Source: Pomphorhynchus laevis (taxonomy: Eukaryota; Acanthocephala; Palaeacanthocephala; Echinorhynchida; Pomphorhynchidae). From it: a DNA stretch of 64,000 nucleotides. Location: assembly GCA_012934845.2 (NCBI GenBank), contig WNNJ02002043.1:92554-156553 (forward strand). The letters run 5' to 3'. Below, piece by piece: positions 56,330-64,000 of this stretch (the first letter of the stretch is position 1; every line of letters starts with the position of its first letter). The notes under the pieces are model-generated. The model saw only the letters and a list, made by a program, of their open reading frames with translations. It was not told where the DNA came from and did not search any database. Both the position numbers and the translations under genes were made by a program.

Positions 56330-57240
56330 AGAATTTTTAGAACAGACAAAAGCAATACATTTTCAAAATATAAATACATACGATTTTAGTACTCTTTATA
56401 CAAATCTAGATTTAGTAGATATTAAAGATGCATTAGTAAAATTAATTAATCTTATATTCGGAAAAAGATATACATATATATGTTATAATAATTATAGCGC
56501 CTATCTAACAAAAATTAAACCATCAAATAAATATAAATATATGGATAAAATTGAATTAATAGAATCCTTAAACTATTTTGATAAATCAAAATTATTTAAA
56601 AGTAGGGACATCTATATTTAGACAAGTAAAACGTGTTCTAATGGGTAGTAATAGTAGCCCAATTATAGCTGACTTGTTTTTAAGCTCTTTAGAATATGAA
56701 TTTGTTCATAACTGTGTAAAAACTAAATCTAAACTATATAAATATATGAAATATATGTTTCGATACATTGATGATATATGTGTATTAAATTCTAGCAATT
56801 TTTATTTAATAAGCGAACAAATTCATCCAGGTAGCCTCATTCTTAATAAAACCAATATTAATGATAAATAAGGTATATATATAGATATAAACATTAAATT
56901 AACATCAATTATAACTATTTTTAATTTATATCGTAAAGATGGCATATTTTAATTTACAATAAACATATTTTTGGATGAGCATTCATGCATACCATATAAT
57001 ATAAAATATAATACATTAAATAATAAAATTTTAAGAATTGCAACAATTTGTAACGATATTAGTTTTCTTCAAAATCATTTAAATAATTTGATAGATGCAT
57101 ATTTTAAACCAGGTTACTATAAAAATATCATCAAAGAGAAATAGTAAAATATATAAATCAACAAAATATTAATATCAAAATAAATTTAAATTCTTGAGGA
57201 TAAAATTTTTCTGGATAGATAATAAATAATATACTTTGTA
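56330..57240 (+). pseudogene. PLE-type RT with N-terminal RT motifs
   Basis: This copy includes the upstream part: TLYTNLDLVDIKDALVKLIN (56395-56455), a motif-A-like region, then YKYMDKIELIESLNYF. Frame 56578-56871 has QVKRVLMGSNSSPIIADLFL, YEFVHNCVKTKS and MFRYIDDICVLNSSNF (YIDD box). The KDGIF...HEHSCIPYNIKYNTLN region follows to 57190. Several breaks. An MGSNSSPIIAD block fits motif B of PLE-type RTs. Confidence 0.7.
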
Positions 57241-57520
57241 TTCGAATAAGTATGAATTTGGTCCAGCTGCTAGGTTGGATCGAAGAACATGGGCAGAAAA
57301 CTAATAAATAGGTATATTTATATAATATTTATATTATATAAAGTATTAGAAGCTACAAACTTGATGCTGTGTTGAGTCGAGGGAAAGGTGTCGAAACCTG
57401 AGAATATTACAGTTCCTTCTAATAATCTCTAATTTTTGTTGTAATAATCGTCTATTATTTATTAGTCAATTCATAAAAATTGACTTTATTTTAAATTTCA
57501 ATTTCAATTTCAACTGATTC
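57215..57520 (+). repeat. PLE tail (plus) with internal AT insertion
   Basis: It follows the 56.3-57.2 kb RT. GAATTTGGTCCAGCTGCTAG and GTTGGATCGAAGAAC, then about 60 bp of AT sequence, then GGTGTCGAAACCTGAGAATA, TTACAGTTCC and TTATTAGTCAATTCATAAAA. Confidence 0.65.
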
Positions 57521-57789
57521 GCTTATACATGACGACGGATTACACCGTCGACAGTGTGAACAGTATGTGTTTGATTATAGGCTAGATGATATATGTGTTT
57601 CATATTGAGTTGTTTGTCGATCATTAATATTTAATTGCAAATATCAGCAAATAACAGCATTAATTTATTCGAACGCTTCGACTTTTAGTTTATCTACTTA
57701 AGTCTTCTGCAGTGTTGTAATAAGATTATTGTAATTTCAGATAGTTAAGCTCAATTATTAGAGGTTGCTTAAACTTACAGACAACCAAT

Positions 57790-57900
57790 ATATATAATAT
57801 ATTGCCGTTGGTTGCTTTCTCACATGAAAGCAACCAACGTTGGCAACGTTTGAGAGCAAGCAACGTTCCTGTGAGAAAGCAAGCAACGACAGCAAGTAAA
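57790..57900. repeat. Hairpin repeat (GTTGGTTGCTTT)
   Basis: GTTGGTTGCTTT and AAAGCAACCAAC form a perfect 12-bp stem around CTCACATG, followed by further AAGCAACG and GAAAGCAAGCAACG copies. No coding content. Confidence 0.7.
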
Positions 57901-58004
57901 ATTCATGTTGAATAAAATTAGGATGATCCTGAAAGCACATGGTTAGTTTAAAAAGGCTATGCCCATGCTACAACGTTAGCAAATTCTCAGAAATGCCTAT
58001 TTAA

Positions 58005-58110
58005 TATATCACAAGGCAGCTGAAACGACTGATGGTAGTTCACCTTACTGATGAGTGCTGCCGGCTACCATCAGCTCGTCAAGGAGTGATAAGGAAGTCT
58101 GATCTACTCG
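58005..58110 (+). ncRNA. Hammerhead-like motif, permuted, copy 2
   Basis: GGCAGC (58015-58020), T, GAAAC, then CTGATGGTAGTT, CACCTTA, CTGATGA (58048-58054), GT, GCTGCC (58057-58062). GGCAGC pairs perfectly with GCTGCC as an open stem II. Helix I is not evident. A further outer repeat CTGATGGTAG/CTACCATCAG competes with this fold. A related segment lies on the minus strand at 60435-60490. Confidence 0.4.
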
Positions 58111-58139
58111 TAATTGAACTCTGGTTTTTGGCAACATCT

Positions 58140-58306
58140 ACAATTATATATAATATATATAATATATAATATTATATATTATATATTAATAGTATATATA
58201 ATATTATGTATTATAATGTAATATAATATATAATATTATATTAATATTACATATTATATATTAATATTATATATAATATTAATATATAATAGTATATATA
58301 ATAAAT
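58140..58306. repeat. TA-rich microsatellite
   Basis: ATATATAATATATA-type sequence without other content. Confidence 0.9.
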
Positions 58307-58410
58307 AGTCCTTCTCCGCATCTAGCAGTGGGAGGGAACTGACACTGATGAGTCAGTGAAGACGAAACGGCATCGTCATTCTTTCGCGTCGGGCTTATAT
58401 GATTACTAAA
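58307..58410 (+). repeat. Half copy of the palindromic element, diverged
   Basis: CATCTAGCAGTGGGAGGGAA, CTGACACTGATGAGTCAG, TGAAGACGAAACGGCAT and TTTCGCGTCGGGCTTATAT. Single arm, no inverse. It has CTGATGA and GAAAC separated by GTCAGTGAAGAC. Confidence 0.7.
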
Positions 58411-58459
58411 AATTTACGCGGAATGGTATTATCATTTGATAAATAGAAGTAAGCCTATA

Positions 58460-58500
58460 TTAAGATACCTTGCACTGGCATTTGCCAGTGCTTTTGCTAA
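58460..58500. repeat. Perfect 9-bp hairpin
   Basis: GCACTGGCA, TT, TGCCAGTGC. No further context. Confidence 0.6.
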
Positions 58501-58589
58501 TGATTCAATTTGGTGAAGCTGTAGTGCTAATTCAGCACTCTAGATGATGTTACTAGAGATTTTCTAGTGCATCATGCACTTGATTCATT

Positions 58590-58700
58590 CGTTGATTGCC
58601 GTCTGCTTGTCCTCCTCTGAATCCAGCAGTGGAAGGGAACTGGCACTGATGAGTCATAGTGATGACGAAACGGCATTCGTCATTCTTTCGCGTGGGATCG
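58590..58700 (+). ncRNA. Half copy of the palindromic element with hammerhead-like core
   Basis: CCGTCTGCTTGTCCTCCTCT, GAATCCAGCAGTGGAAGGGA, ACTGGCACTGATGAGTCAT, AGTGATGACGAAACGGCATT, CGTCATTCTTTCGCGTG. Core CTGATGA and GAAAC, stem II GTCA/TGAC, and helix III ACG/CGT with loop GCATT followed by C (a GTC triplet). No helix I found. Confidence 0.45.
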
Positions 58701-58754
58701 TAAAACGATTCGGCTATATATTGCATAATAGAAGAATAATGAGTCAATAGTGCA

Positions 58755-58800
58755 AAAACAGGATTATAAGACGTTTCGCTCCTTTACGGAGCTTTATCAA
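58755..58800 (-). ncRNA. Hammerhead-like hairpin near the Penelope 3' end
   Basis: The minus strand reads TTGATAAAGCTCCGTAAAGG, then AGCGAAACGTC. GCTCC/GGAGC is a 5-bp hairpin between TTGATAA (for CTGATGA) and GAAAC. It lies about 300 bp 3' of the GIY-YIG end. The core is imperfect (two bases off), so only the hairpin plus GAAAC part is conserved. Confidence 0.4.
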
Positions 58801-59097
58801 TCTAAAAACACAAAATCGTCGTCTTAATATGAGTTTTACAAATATTGTGAACAATGAGAATTTAAATGAAGATAATTTATAAATGCAGATTGTGACTACG
58901 TTACACCTGGATCACCATACATGTGATCTGGATTACACCCTAAATCTGACTCTGTGTAGCCTTCTTATTAGTTTGTTTTCCAGCATAAGTCGACGACCCT
59001 CTTCATTTTCATTGCTGTGGACTATCACGTAGTGCATGCAGTCGATCATATTGTGTTCTAGTGCATGTCGTACGGCACCGTCAGTAGGATTTCCTGC

Positions 59098-59628
59098 TCA
59101 AAAATGTGAACGTCTTACGTTTAATCTTCGAGCTAAATTTAATCTTGATTGTCCTACATATTGTTTGTTGCACAACTTGCATGTTCCAACATATGTTATA
59201 CCCCTAGTTTTGCAGTTACATTTCGCTTTTACATGAACAATGACTCCAGTAACACTGCTTTTTATTGCATTGCAATTTGTTATAACCGGGCACGTTTTGC
59301 AGCCTTTGTCATTGCAGCTACTACATGCATTTTCTTCTATATTCGCCGATCTATTTGCAGTCAGAAATTTCCCTTTTGATTTTCCCATTTTAAATCTGAC
59401 TCTGATCTTTACATTAAATACTGATACTTCTTTAATGGTCCTATTAATATTTTGTCGAATACGATCAAGCATTGGATGGTAGGGTATATACAAGATTAAC
59501 TCATTGTCTGATTTCGCTTGGTTTATTTTTCTCAGCGTATTTTTCCTTTGCAATTTCCTAATCGCTATTAACTGCTTTATTATCATACGTAGAAGGTATC
59601 CTCTTTCTTCAAATTCGCTCTCAATCAT
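59098..59628 (-). pseudogene. Penelope C-terminus with GIY-YIG endonuclease
   Basis: LILYIPYHPMLDRIRQNINR (linker), a Cys cluster (CSSCNDKGCKTCPVITNC), then AKCNCKTRGITYVGTCKLCN and KQYVGQSRLNLARRLN. GITYVG...C..C...YVGQS...L..R is the GIY-YIG pattern of PLEs, with the CCHH-type spacing CX2C before it. The expected His (HRSH-like) is near the end. Nicking of the target by this domain is known for the family. Confidence 0.8.
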
Positions 59629-59885
59629 AGATAGATGATCTTCTAGAAGATCTCTTTGTGAACATATTCTCCGAGCTCTTAATCCTTCGTTAAAAATTAT
59701 ATTGCGGTTGATGGAGTGTGGATGGCAAATTTTGCATGAATGTGAAGAGGTATTGACACTTTCTTCCTATACACTGTAGTTTGAGAACTTTTACCTCTTC
59801 GAAAAATCGATATGTCCAGGTAGCTAATCGACATTTTGTCCTGAACAAAATTCAATTTTATACTTTCCATGACTGATGCTTGAGA

Positions 59886-60170
59886 CTAAAATATCCCGAG
59901 AGATTCTACTGTATCAGGGCAGAAGAAGAGTATATCGTCGATGTAGCGGCAAAACATTATTGGCTGTATTGCTGAGCATTCAAGCCACCTTTCATCCATA
60001 TCAGCCATAAATAATGTCGCATACACTGGGGCCATCGGTGTTCCCATCTCCGTGCCTGAAATCTGATGGAAATACTCTCCTTCAATTTCTAAGTAACTGT
60101 GTCGAAGAATGAACTCAGCAGATGTTATTATGAAATTTCTTTTGCGGACCGGAATGCCTGCTTTTTCCAT
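59886..60170 (-). pseudogene. Penelope RT, palm part
   Basis: AEFILRHSYLEIEGEYFHQI, SGTEMGTPMAPVYATLFMAD (motif B, like GTxMGSPxAPxxANLFM), then MFCRYIDDILFF (motif C with YIDD). It is open for 94 residues. The frame breaks after LFFCPDTVE. Confidence 0.8.
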
Positions 60171-60250
60171 TGTTTATATATAATATAGAATATATAGTTG
60201 TATTTCGTTATTAAACCATTGCTCAGGACACGGAACAGATTTCACATCAC

Positions 60251-60338
60251 ATTTATTAAGATCAAATTGATATATACTGAGAAATCATATATATTTATAT
60301 ATATCATACTTATATATCAATTTGATCTTAATAAATAT
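60251..60338. repeat. Palindrome with 25-bp perfect arms
   Basis: ATTTATTAAGATCAAATTGA then TATATA (60251-60276) is inverted at 60311-60338. The loop is AT-rich. It sits in the interruption of the minus Penelope element and may be a MITE. Confidence 0.8.
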
Positions 60339-60434
60339 ATAAAGAAAATCTTGCTGTTTGGTAGACTGGATTTTGATTAACGACTTTCAGTCACCAAGGC
60401 ACTTCTAGACTACAACTTCAACATCGAAATGATG

Positions 60435-60490
60435 GACTCGCCAACACTCATCAGTAAAATGAAGTACCCACAGATCGTTTCGATTGTCGG
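60435..60490 (-). ncRNA. Hammerhead-like motif, permuted, copy 3 (minus)
   Basis: The minus strand has GAAAC (60481-60477), about 22 bases, then CTGATGA (60454-60448) and GTGTTGGCG. It aligns with the plus-strand motif at 58.02-58.06 kb. The open stem II is partly paired (TTG with CAA, CG with CG). Weak. Confidence 0.3.
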
Positions 60491-60717
60491 TGTGACATTG
60501 TGAATGAAGGCGTTTCCTACACTTTGCTTAATTGACTGAGGCTTACGCTCTTTACCAGATCGAATTGTTGTGCCGATCATCATTAAACACCAAGGAGAGG
60601 TTGTTGTTGAATTGTTGCTGCACTCCTTGGATTCTCAATGGATACGGTTTGCATAATGGTAATGCACGGATGTGCTGAGTAAACACCGGTCCAGGATTTT
60701 TTTACGAAATGCGGCAT

Positions 60718-60960
60718 TTATAGAAAATGGTGTTGCAAGTCATCTTTATTTCCAATATATGATTGAACTTGTCTCAGTGCTGGTTGCAATTCATAATTAA
60801 GATAGCGTGAAACGTTTTCTGTCGGTATGTTGTTACTACTTATAATAGGGATTTCTGGACATGATCGTTGTTCCTCATGGGTTTTGGGCAGCATGTAGAA
60901 TTGACCCGGACGCGGTAGTTTTACAATCATCTTTAGTCGTAGTTTCTATTCCAGGAAGAT
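60718..60960 (-). pseudogene. Penelope RT, fingers part
   Basis: LPRPGQFYMLPKTHEEQ, then PEIPIISSNNIPTENVSRYL and NYELQPALRQVQSYIGNKDD. This corresponds to the FYxLPKIHK...GRPI(V)S...S...L.P...SYIxDT block. The frame ends where an unrelated segment starts near 60717. Confidence 0.75.
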
Positions 60961-61043
60961 TTCCGTAATGCCGATATCACATAGTTTATCACATATTCAA
61001 AATGTTGATGATTTGCTGTTTCATACGAATGTCCAGGAAGACA

Positions 61044-62690
61044 TATTATAAGTAGTAACAACACACCGACATAACGCGTTTCGCGCTATGTTTACTATAA
61101 ATTGCTACCAGCATTGCGACAAGTTCAATCATATATTGGAAATACAGATGACTTTCTACGTAAGTTAGATGAACAAGATAATGAAACACAAATGGATTGC
61201 CTGATGGCGACTTTAGATATTGATACACTATGCACATATATTCATCTAGCTGAAGGAATCGTAGCATTAAGTAGCTTCATACTACAAATAGAGTATGACA
61301 TCGCTATTGTATCACAGATTAGTAGGTTACTAGATCTGGTCTTACATAATAACAATTTTACATTCGAAAGAGAATTATCCAGACAAAACGTTGATGTGCG
61401 ATGGATACACCAGCTGCTCCTGCGTTCGCAATTTTATACGTTGCAAGCCTATAAATGAATAAAATTTACAACTCTCCGAATAGGCCACTAATGTAGTCAG
61501 ATATATTGATGATATGTTCCTTCTTTGGAAGGATTCCAAAGAGGAATTAAAGTCAAGGTTGGACAGAATTAATATGTCGACGCCGATTACGTTGAAGTTA
61601 TAACAGGTTTCAAGCAATGCGATAAATTTTCTGTATGAAGAAGTCAACCATATTTAAAACAAACGCACACGGACTAAAGTACATCATAAACCGAAATGGA
61701 AGCCAGTCTACTTACACGCTTCGAGCTGTCACCCAGCGATTATCAAAAACAACATTATATACAACGAAATACTTAAAGCACGAAAAATATGCTCAGACAA
61801 AAGAGAATTTATTAAAGAAGTTGGACAAATTAGAGAACATTAAATGTCACGTGGATATCAACTATTTCAAATTCAAGCAGGTTTCAATCGAGTATCAATG
61901 CTTAACCGTAATGAATTACTGTATATACATCAGGATTTAAAAAAGTCAAAAAAAGCGAATTTCATTTGAATGGAATTCGTGCTTTATAGATTTACGAACT
62001 GAGATGAGAAGTACTATTGACAATATTAAATAAAATCTTGGAATGAACACCGAAATGTTAAGTATTCACCATTCCTCTGAAGATAAAAGATATTTTGGAT
62101 AAAAGATATTTTGGTAAGAGCTAGACTACCTATGAATACGAAAATAAAAGGCCAAAACTATGCCGTCCTTGTAATGAATAACGATGCTTGACATGTATAG
62201 ACATAGTACATACTAATGCATGCGCGAGCACATCAACAGGCCTTAAATAGTATGTAAGAGCGAGAAGCACATGTAAAAGCAAAAATGATAGATATATACT
62301 GCAATGTCGAAAGTGAAAAATACAATATATCGGAGAAACATCAGGTCAGATGAATATTCGGATGAACCTAAGAAGATCGCAAATAAGTACAAAAAGTTAG
62401 CAAGCGACACTTCGGTAAGACATTCCGCCGATAATAAAAATCACACGTTTGATATAATAATGGAATGTGGAATAAGTGACGTTGAAGAACGAAGGAATTA
62501 AGAATTATGGTGGGCAGCTTAACTTATGACAAAACTTCAAGGAGCATCAACTAAGCGACAGTTGAGCATTTACAATTAAACCATGCAGTCATATAATTCA
62601 AACATGAATTCTTCCATGATATAACGCGTAATAAATCTTTATATAAGCCAGATTGCATTTGCACAAGCAGCAGTCTTACATAAACTGAAG
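61044..62690 (+). mobile_element. Second Penelope element (plus), 5'-truncated
   Basis: It begins inside the RT (61044 aligns with minus 60850), continues through palm, thumb and a GIY-YIG remnant, and stops before a PLE-type RT of a different group at 62700. With the minus element it forms an inverted pair, about 200 bp apart. Confidence 0.75.
61102..62520 (+). pseudogene. Penelope RT and GIY-YIG remnant
   Basis: LPALRQVQSYIGNTDDFLRK, then DCLMATLDIDTLCTYIHLAE (motif A region), then across a shift RYIDDMFLLWKDSKEELKSR near 61500 (YIDD box) and LRAVTQRLSKTTLYTTKYL. At 62290-62400 the frame reads ILQCRK, KIQYIGETSGQMNIRMNLRR, matching C...YIGETxxxLxxRxxxH of the GIY-YIG domain. FDIIMECGISDVEERRNKE follows. 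It has many breaks. Confidence 0.75.
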
Positions 62691-62699
62691 AAGAGCAGT

Positions 62700-63290
62700 T
62701 CCAATGGGTGGTAATAGTAGCCCAATTATAGCTGACTTGTTTTTAAGCTTTATAGAATATGAATTTGTTCATAACTGTGTAAAAACTAAATCTAAACAAT
62801 ATAAATATATGAAATATATGTTTCGATACATTGATGATATATGTGTATTTAATTCTAATAATTTTTATTCAATTAGTGAGCACATTTATCCAGAAAGCCT
62901 TATTCTTAACAAAACCAATATTAATGATAAAGAAGGTGTATATCTAGATATGAACATTAAATTAACATTAACTAAAACTACTATTAATTTATATCGTAAA
63001 GATGACATATTTAAATTTACAAGAAACATATTTTTGCATGAGCATTCATGCATACCTATAATATAAAATATAATACATTAAATAATGAAATTTTAAGAAT
63101 TGCAACAATATGTAATGATATTGGCTTTCTTAAAAATCATTTAAATAATTTAATAGATACATATTTTAAACTAGGTTACTATAAAAATAACATCAAGCAG
63201 AAAATAGTAAAATATATAAATCAACACAATAATATAAAGAATAAATTTAAACTCTTAAGTGGCAAATTTTTATGGATGAATAATAAATAA
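62700..63290 (+). pseudogene. PLE-type RT, best-preserved copy of the YIDDICVFN group
   Basis: MGGNSSPIIADLFLSFIEYE (motif B), YMFRYIDDICVFNSNNFYSI (motif C), YPESLILNKTNINDKEGVYL (motif D-E region), TINLYRKDDIFKFTRNIFLH and then, after one shift near 63055, YNTLNNEILRIATICNDIG to WMNNK. The 5' part of the RT is missing. A short frame break is the only one in 590 bp. The tail begins immediately after the stop. Confidence 0.75.
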
Positions 63291-63660
63291 TATACTTTGC
63301 ATTAGAATAAGATACTAGATAGTTATTTCAGAGGAAATACATCATTAGCATGTATTTGGCCCCGCTGCTATGTTGGGTAGAGGAGTTAGGGGCCGAAACC
63401 TGATAGCATAGCAGTTCCTCCTGATGACCTCTAATTCTTATTCTGATACAACGCCTGTTATTTATTAGTCAATTCATAAAAATGACGTTTATTTTAAATT
63501 TTATTTTTTATTTTTATTTTTTAACTTGATTAAAATTATAGAAAATCTAAAAACAATTATTAATTTTATTATTTAATTATTAAATTTTGATTTAGCATTA
63601 TTATGTTTTGTTTATTTTATAATTATATTCAATACGTAGACTCAGTTAGCTGATTTAATT
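63265..63660 (+). repeat. PLE tail, reference copy
   Basis: AAATACAT...ATGTATTT hairpin (63336-63357), GGCCCC (63358-63363) and GGGGCC (63389-63394), CTGCTATG (63365-63372) and CATAGCAG (63407-63414), GAAAC (63395-63399), CTGATGA (63421-63427), CCTCTAA (63428-63434), and the end motif TACGTAGACTCAGTTAGCTG near 63635. The two paired blocks cross, so a pseudoknot is possible. No coding content. Confidence 0.8.
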
Positions 63661-64000
63661 TGTTCTACTGACATGTTATTATTGACCTGTGGACTTTGTT
63701 TTCCCGGTAATATGACCTCTGTCAGAAATACTGAAACTATGTATTATTGGTTACGACTTTACTATTATTTTTTCTTATTTTCAAACAAGCATGAATTATT
63801 AATTCTTAAAAAAGGGAGAAGTTTGCATCCCAAGGTGTTTACACTTTAAAATGTAAACTGCTTCACGTGATCACGTTTAAGAGACCAGGTAATGGCCAAT
63901 AGCTAGGTCGCGTAGCGCGTGGAGTGAAGGTGGTAGATCTTTATAGATCTTGTTCCAGCCTGCAACCGCCTTAAGCAGGGCAGCCCCCTGTCAGATGCTG
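63661..64000. other. Dispersed repeat and anonymous end of window
   Basis: 63668-63755 matches 21925-22125 (ATTATTGACC, TGGACTTTGTTTTCC, ATACTGAAACTATGTATT). The last 170 bp are more GC-rich and I cannot assign them. Confidence 0.5.

Larger units (their letters stand above)
58755..60960 (-). mobile_element. Canonical Penelope element (minus), interrupted
   Basis: From 60960 downward: RT fingers, an interruption (60180-60717), RT palm, GIY-YIG endonuclease and a 3' part ending with the GAAACGTC hairpin at about 58797-58765. The order RT then GIY-YIG is the defining PLE layout. A near-palindrome (60251-60338) lies in the interruption. Confidence 0.8.

Noticed and set aside
58460-58500. Perfect hairpin as a terminator
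   Set aside because: Bacterial-type terminators do not apply in this eukaryotic sequence, and no T-run follows.
63336-63434. HDV-like ribozyme in the PLE tail
   Set aside because: The crossing helices and a CNRA-like CTGA are present, but I find no P3 helix or P1.1 pair. Reported only as a pseudoknot candidate.
1-64000. tRNA or rRNA genes
   Set aside because: I looked for T-arm GGTTC-type boxes in both strands and for rRNA-like GC blocks, and found none with matching partner arms.

Overview
The window is eukaryotic, AT-rich, and built almost entirely of transposable-element remains. I found no host gene, tRNA or rRNA that I can support. The mix of LINEs with APE-type endonucleases, Penelope-like elements (PLEs), RT elements with a restriction-like nuclease region, inverted-repeat elements and short satellites fits an invertebrate animal. 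I cannot name the taxon.

Layout. 1-5.7 kb: two copies of one LINE family (family 1: ORF1 with CCHC knuckles, ORF2 with endonuclease and RT), copy A (minus) and copy B (plus, near full length). 5.7-7.6 kb: a foldback element with a 12-bp target duplication, and decayed PLE tails. 7.8-13.6 kb: an old minus-strand RT gene split by a CR1/L2-like LINE (family 2), whose 5' end seems to be a 13-bp minisatellite. 13.8-18.8 kb: a hairpin MITE and a run of LINE 3' ends sharing a GCGTGC/GCACGC hairpin tail. 19-22 kb: PLE pieces. 22.2-31.3 kb: an RT element with a PD-(D/E)XK-like region, split by two tandem family-1 LINEs (E and F) that entered about 10 bp apart with clean target duplications.

31.7-33.9 kb: a head-to-tail PLE array on the minus strand. 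34.5-36.5 kb: a PLE tail, a hammerhead-like motif and a foldback cluster carrying repeated hammerhead-like folds. 37.8-41.5 kb: PLE pieces and a CR1/Jockey-like LINE. 42.0-42.5 kb: a 51/53-bp satellite. 44.4-46.1 and 51.2-54.2 kb: two copies of an RT element with a Cys-rich start and a nuclease-like end. 46.1-47.5 kb: LINE 3' ends. 49-50.7 kb: a TIR element, a minisatellite and a fossil Gypsy fragment. 55.5-58.8 kb: palindromic elements with hammerhead-like cores. 58.7-63.7 kb: two canonical Penelope elements (RT plus GIY-YIG) head to head, followed by another PLE with its tail.

The most interesting signal is the recurrence, in several unrelated-looking repeats, of the hammerhead ribozyme core (CUGANGA, a small hairpin, GAAA, often a third helix). 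It occurs in the foldbacks, near PLE ends and, in permuted order, in the PLE tails. Hammerheads are known in PLEs and in non-autonomous retrozymes, so these repeats may be PLE-mobilised self-cleaving RNAs. Ribozyme activity is inference; the base-pairing is read directly from the sequence.
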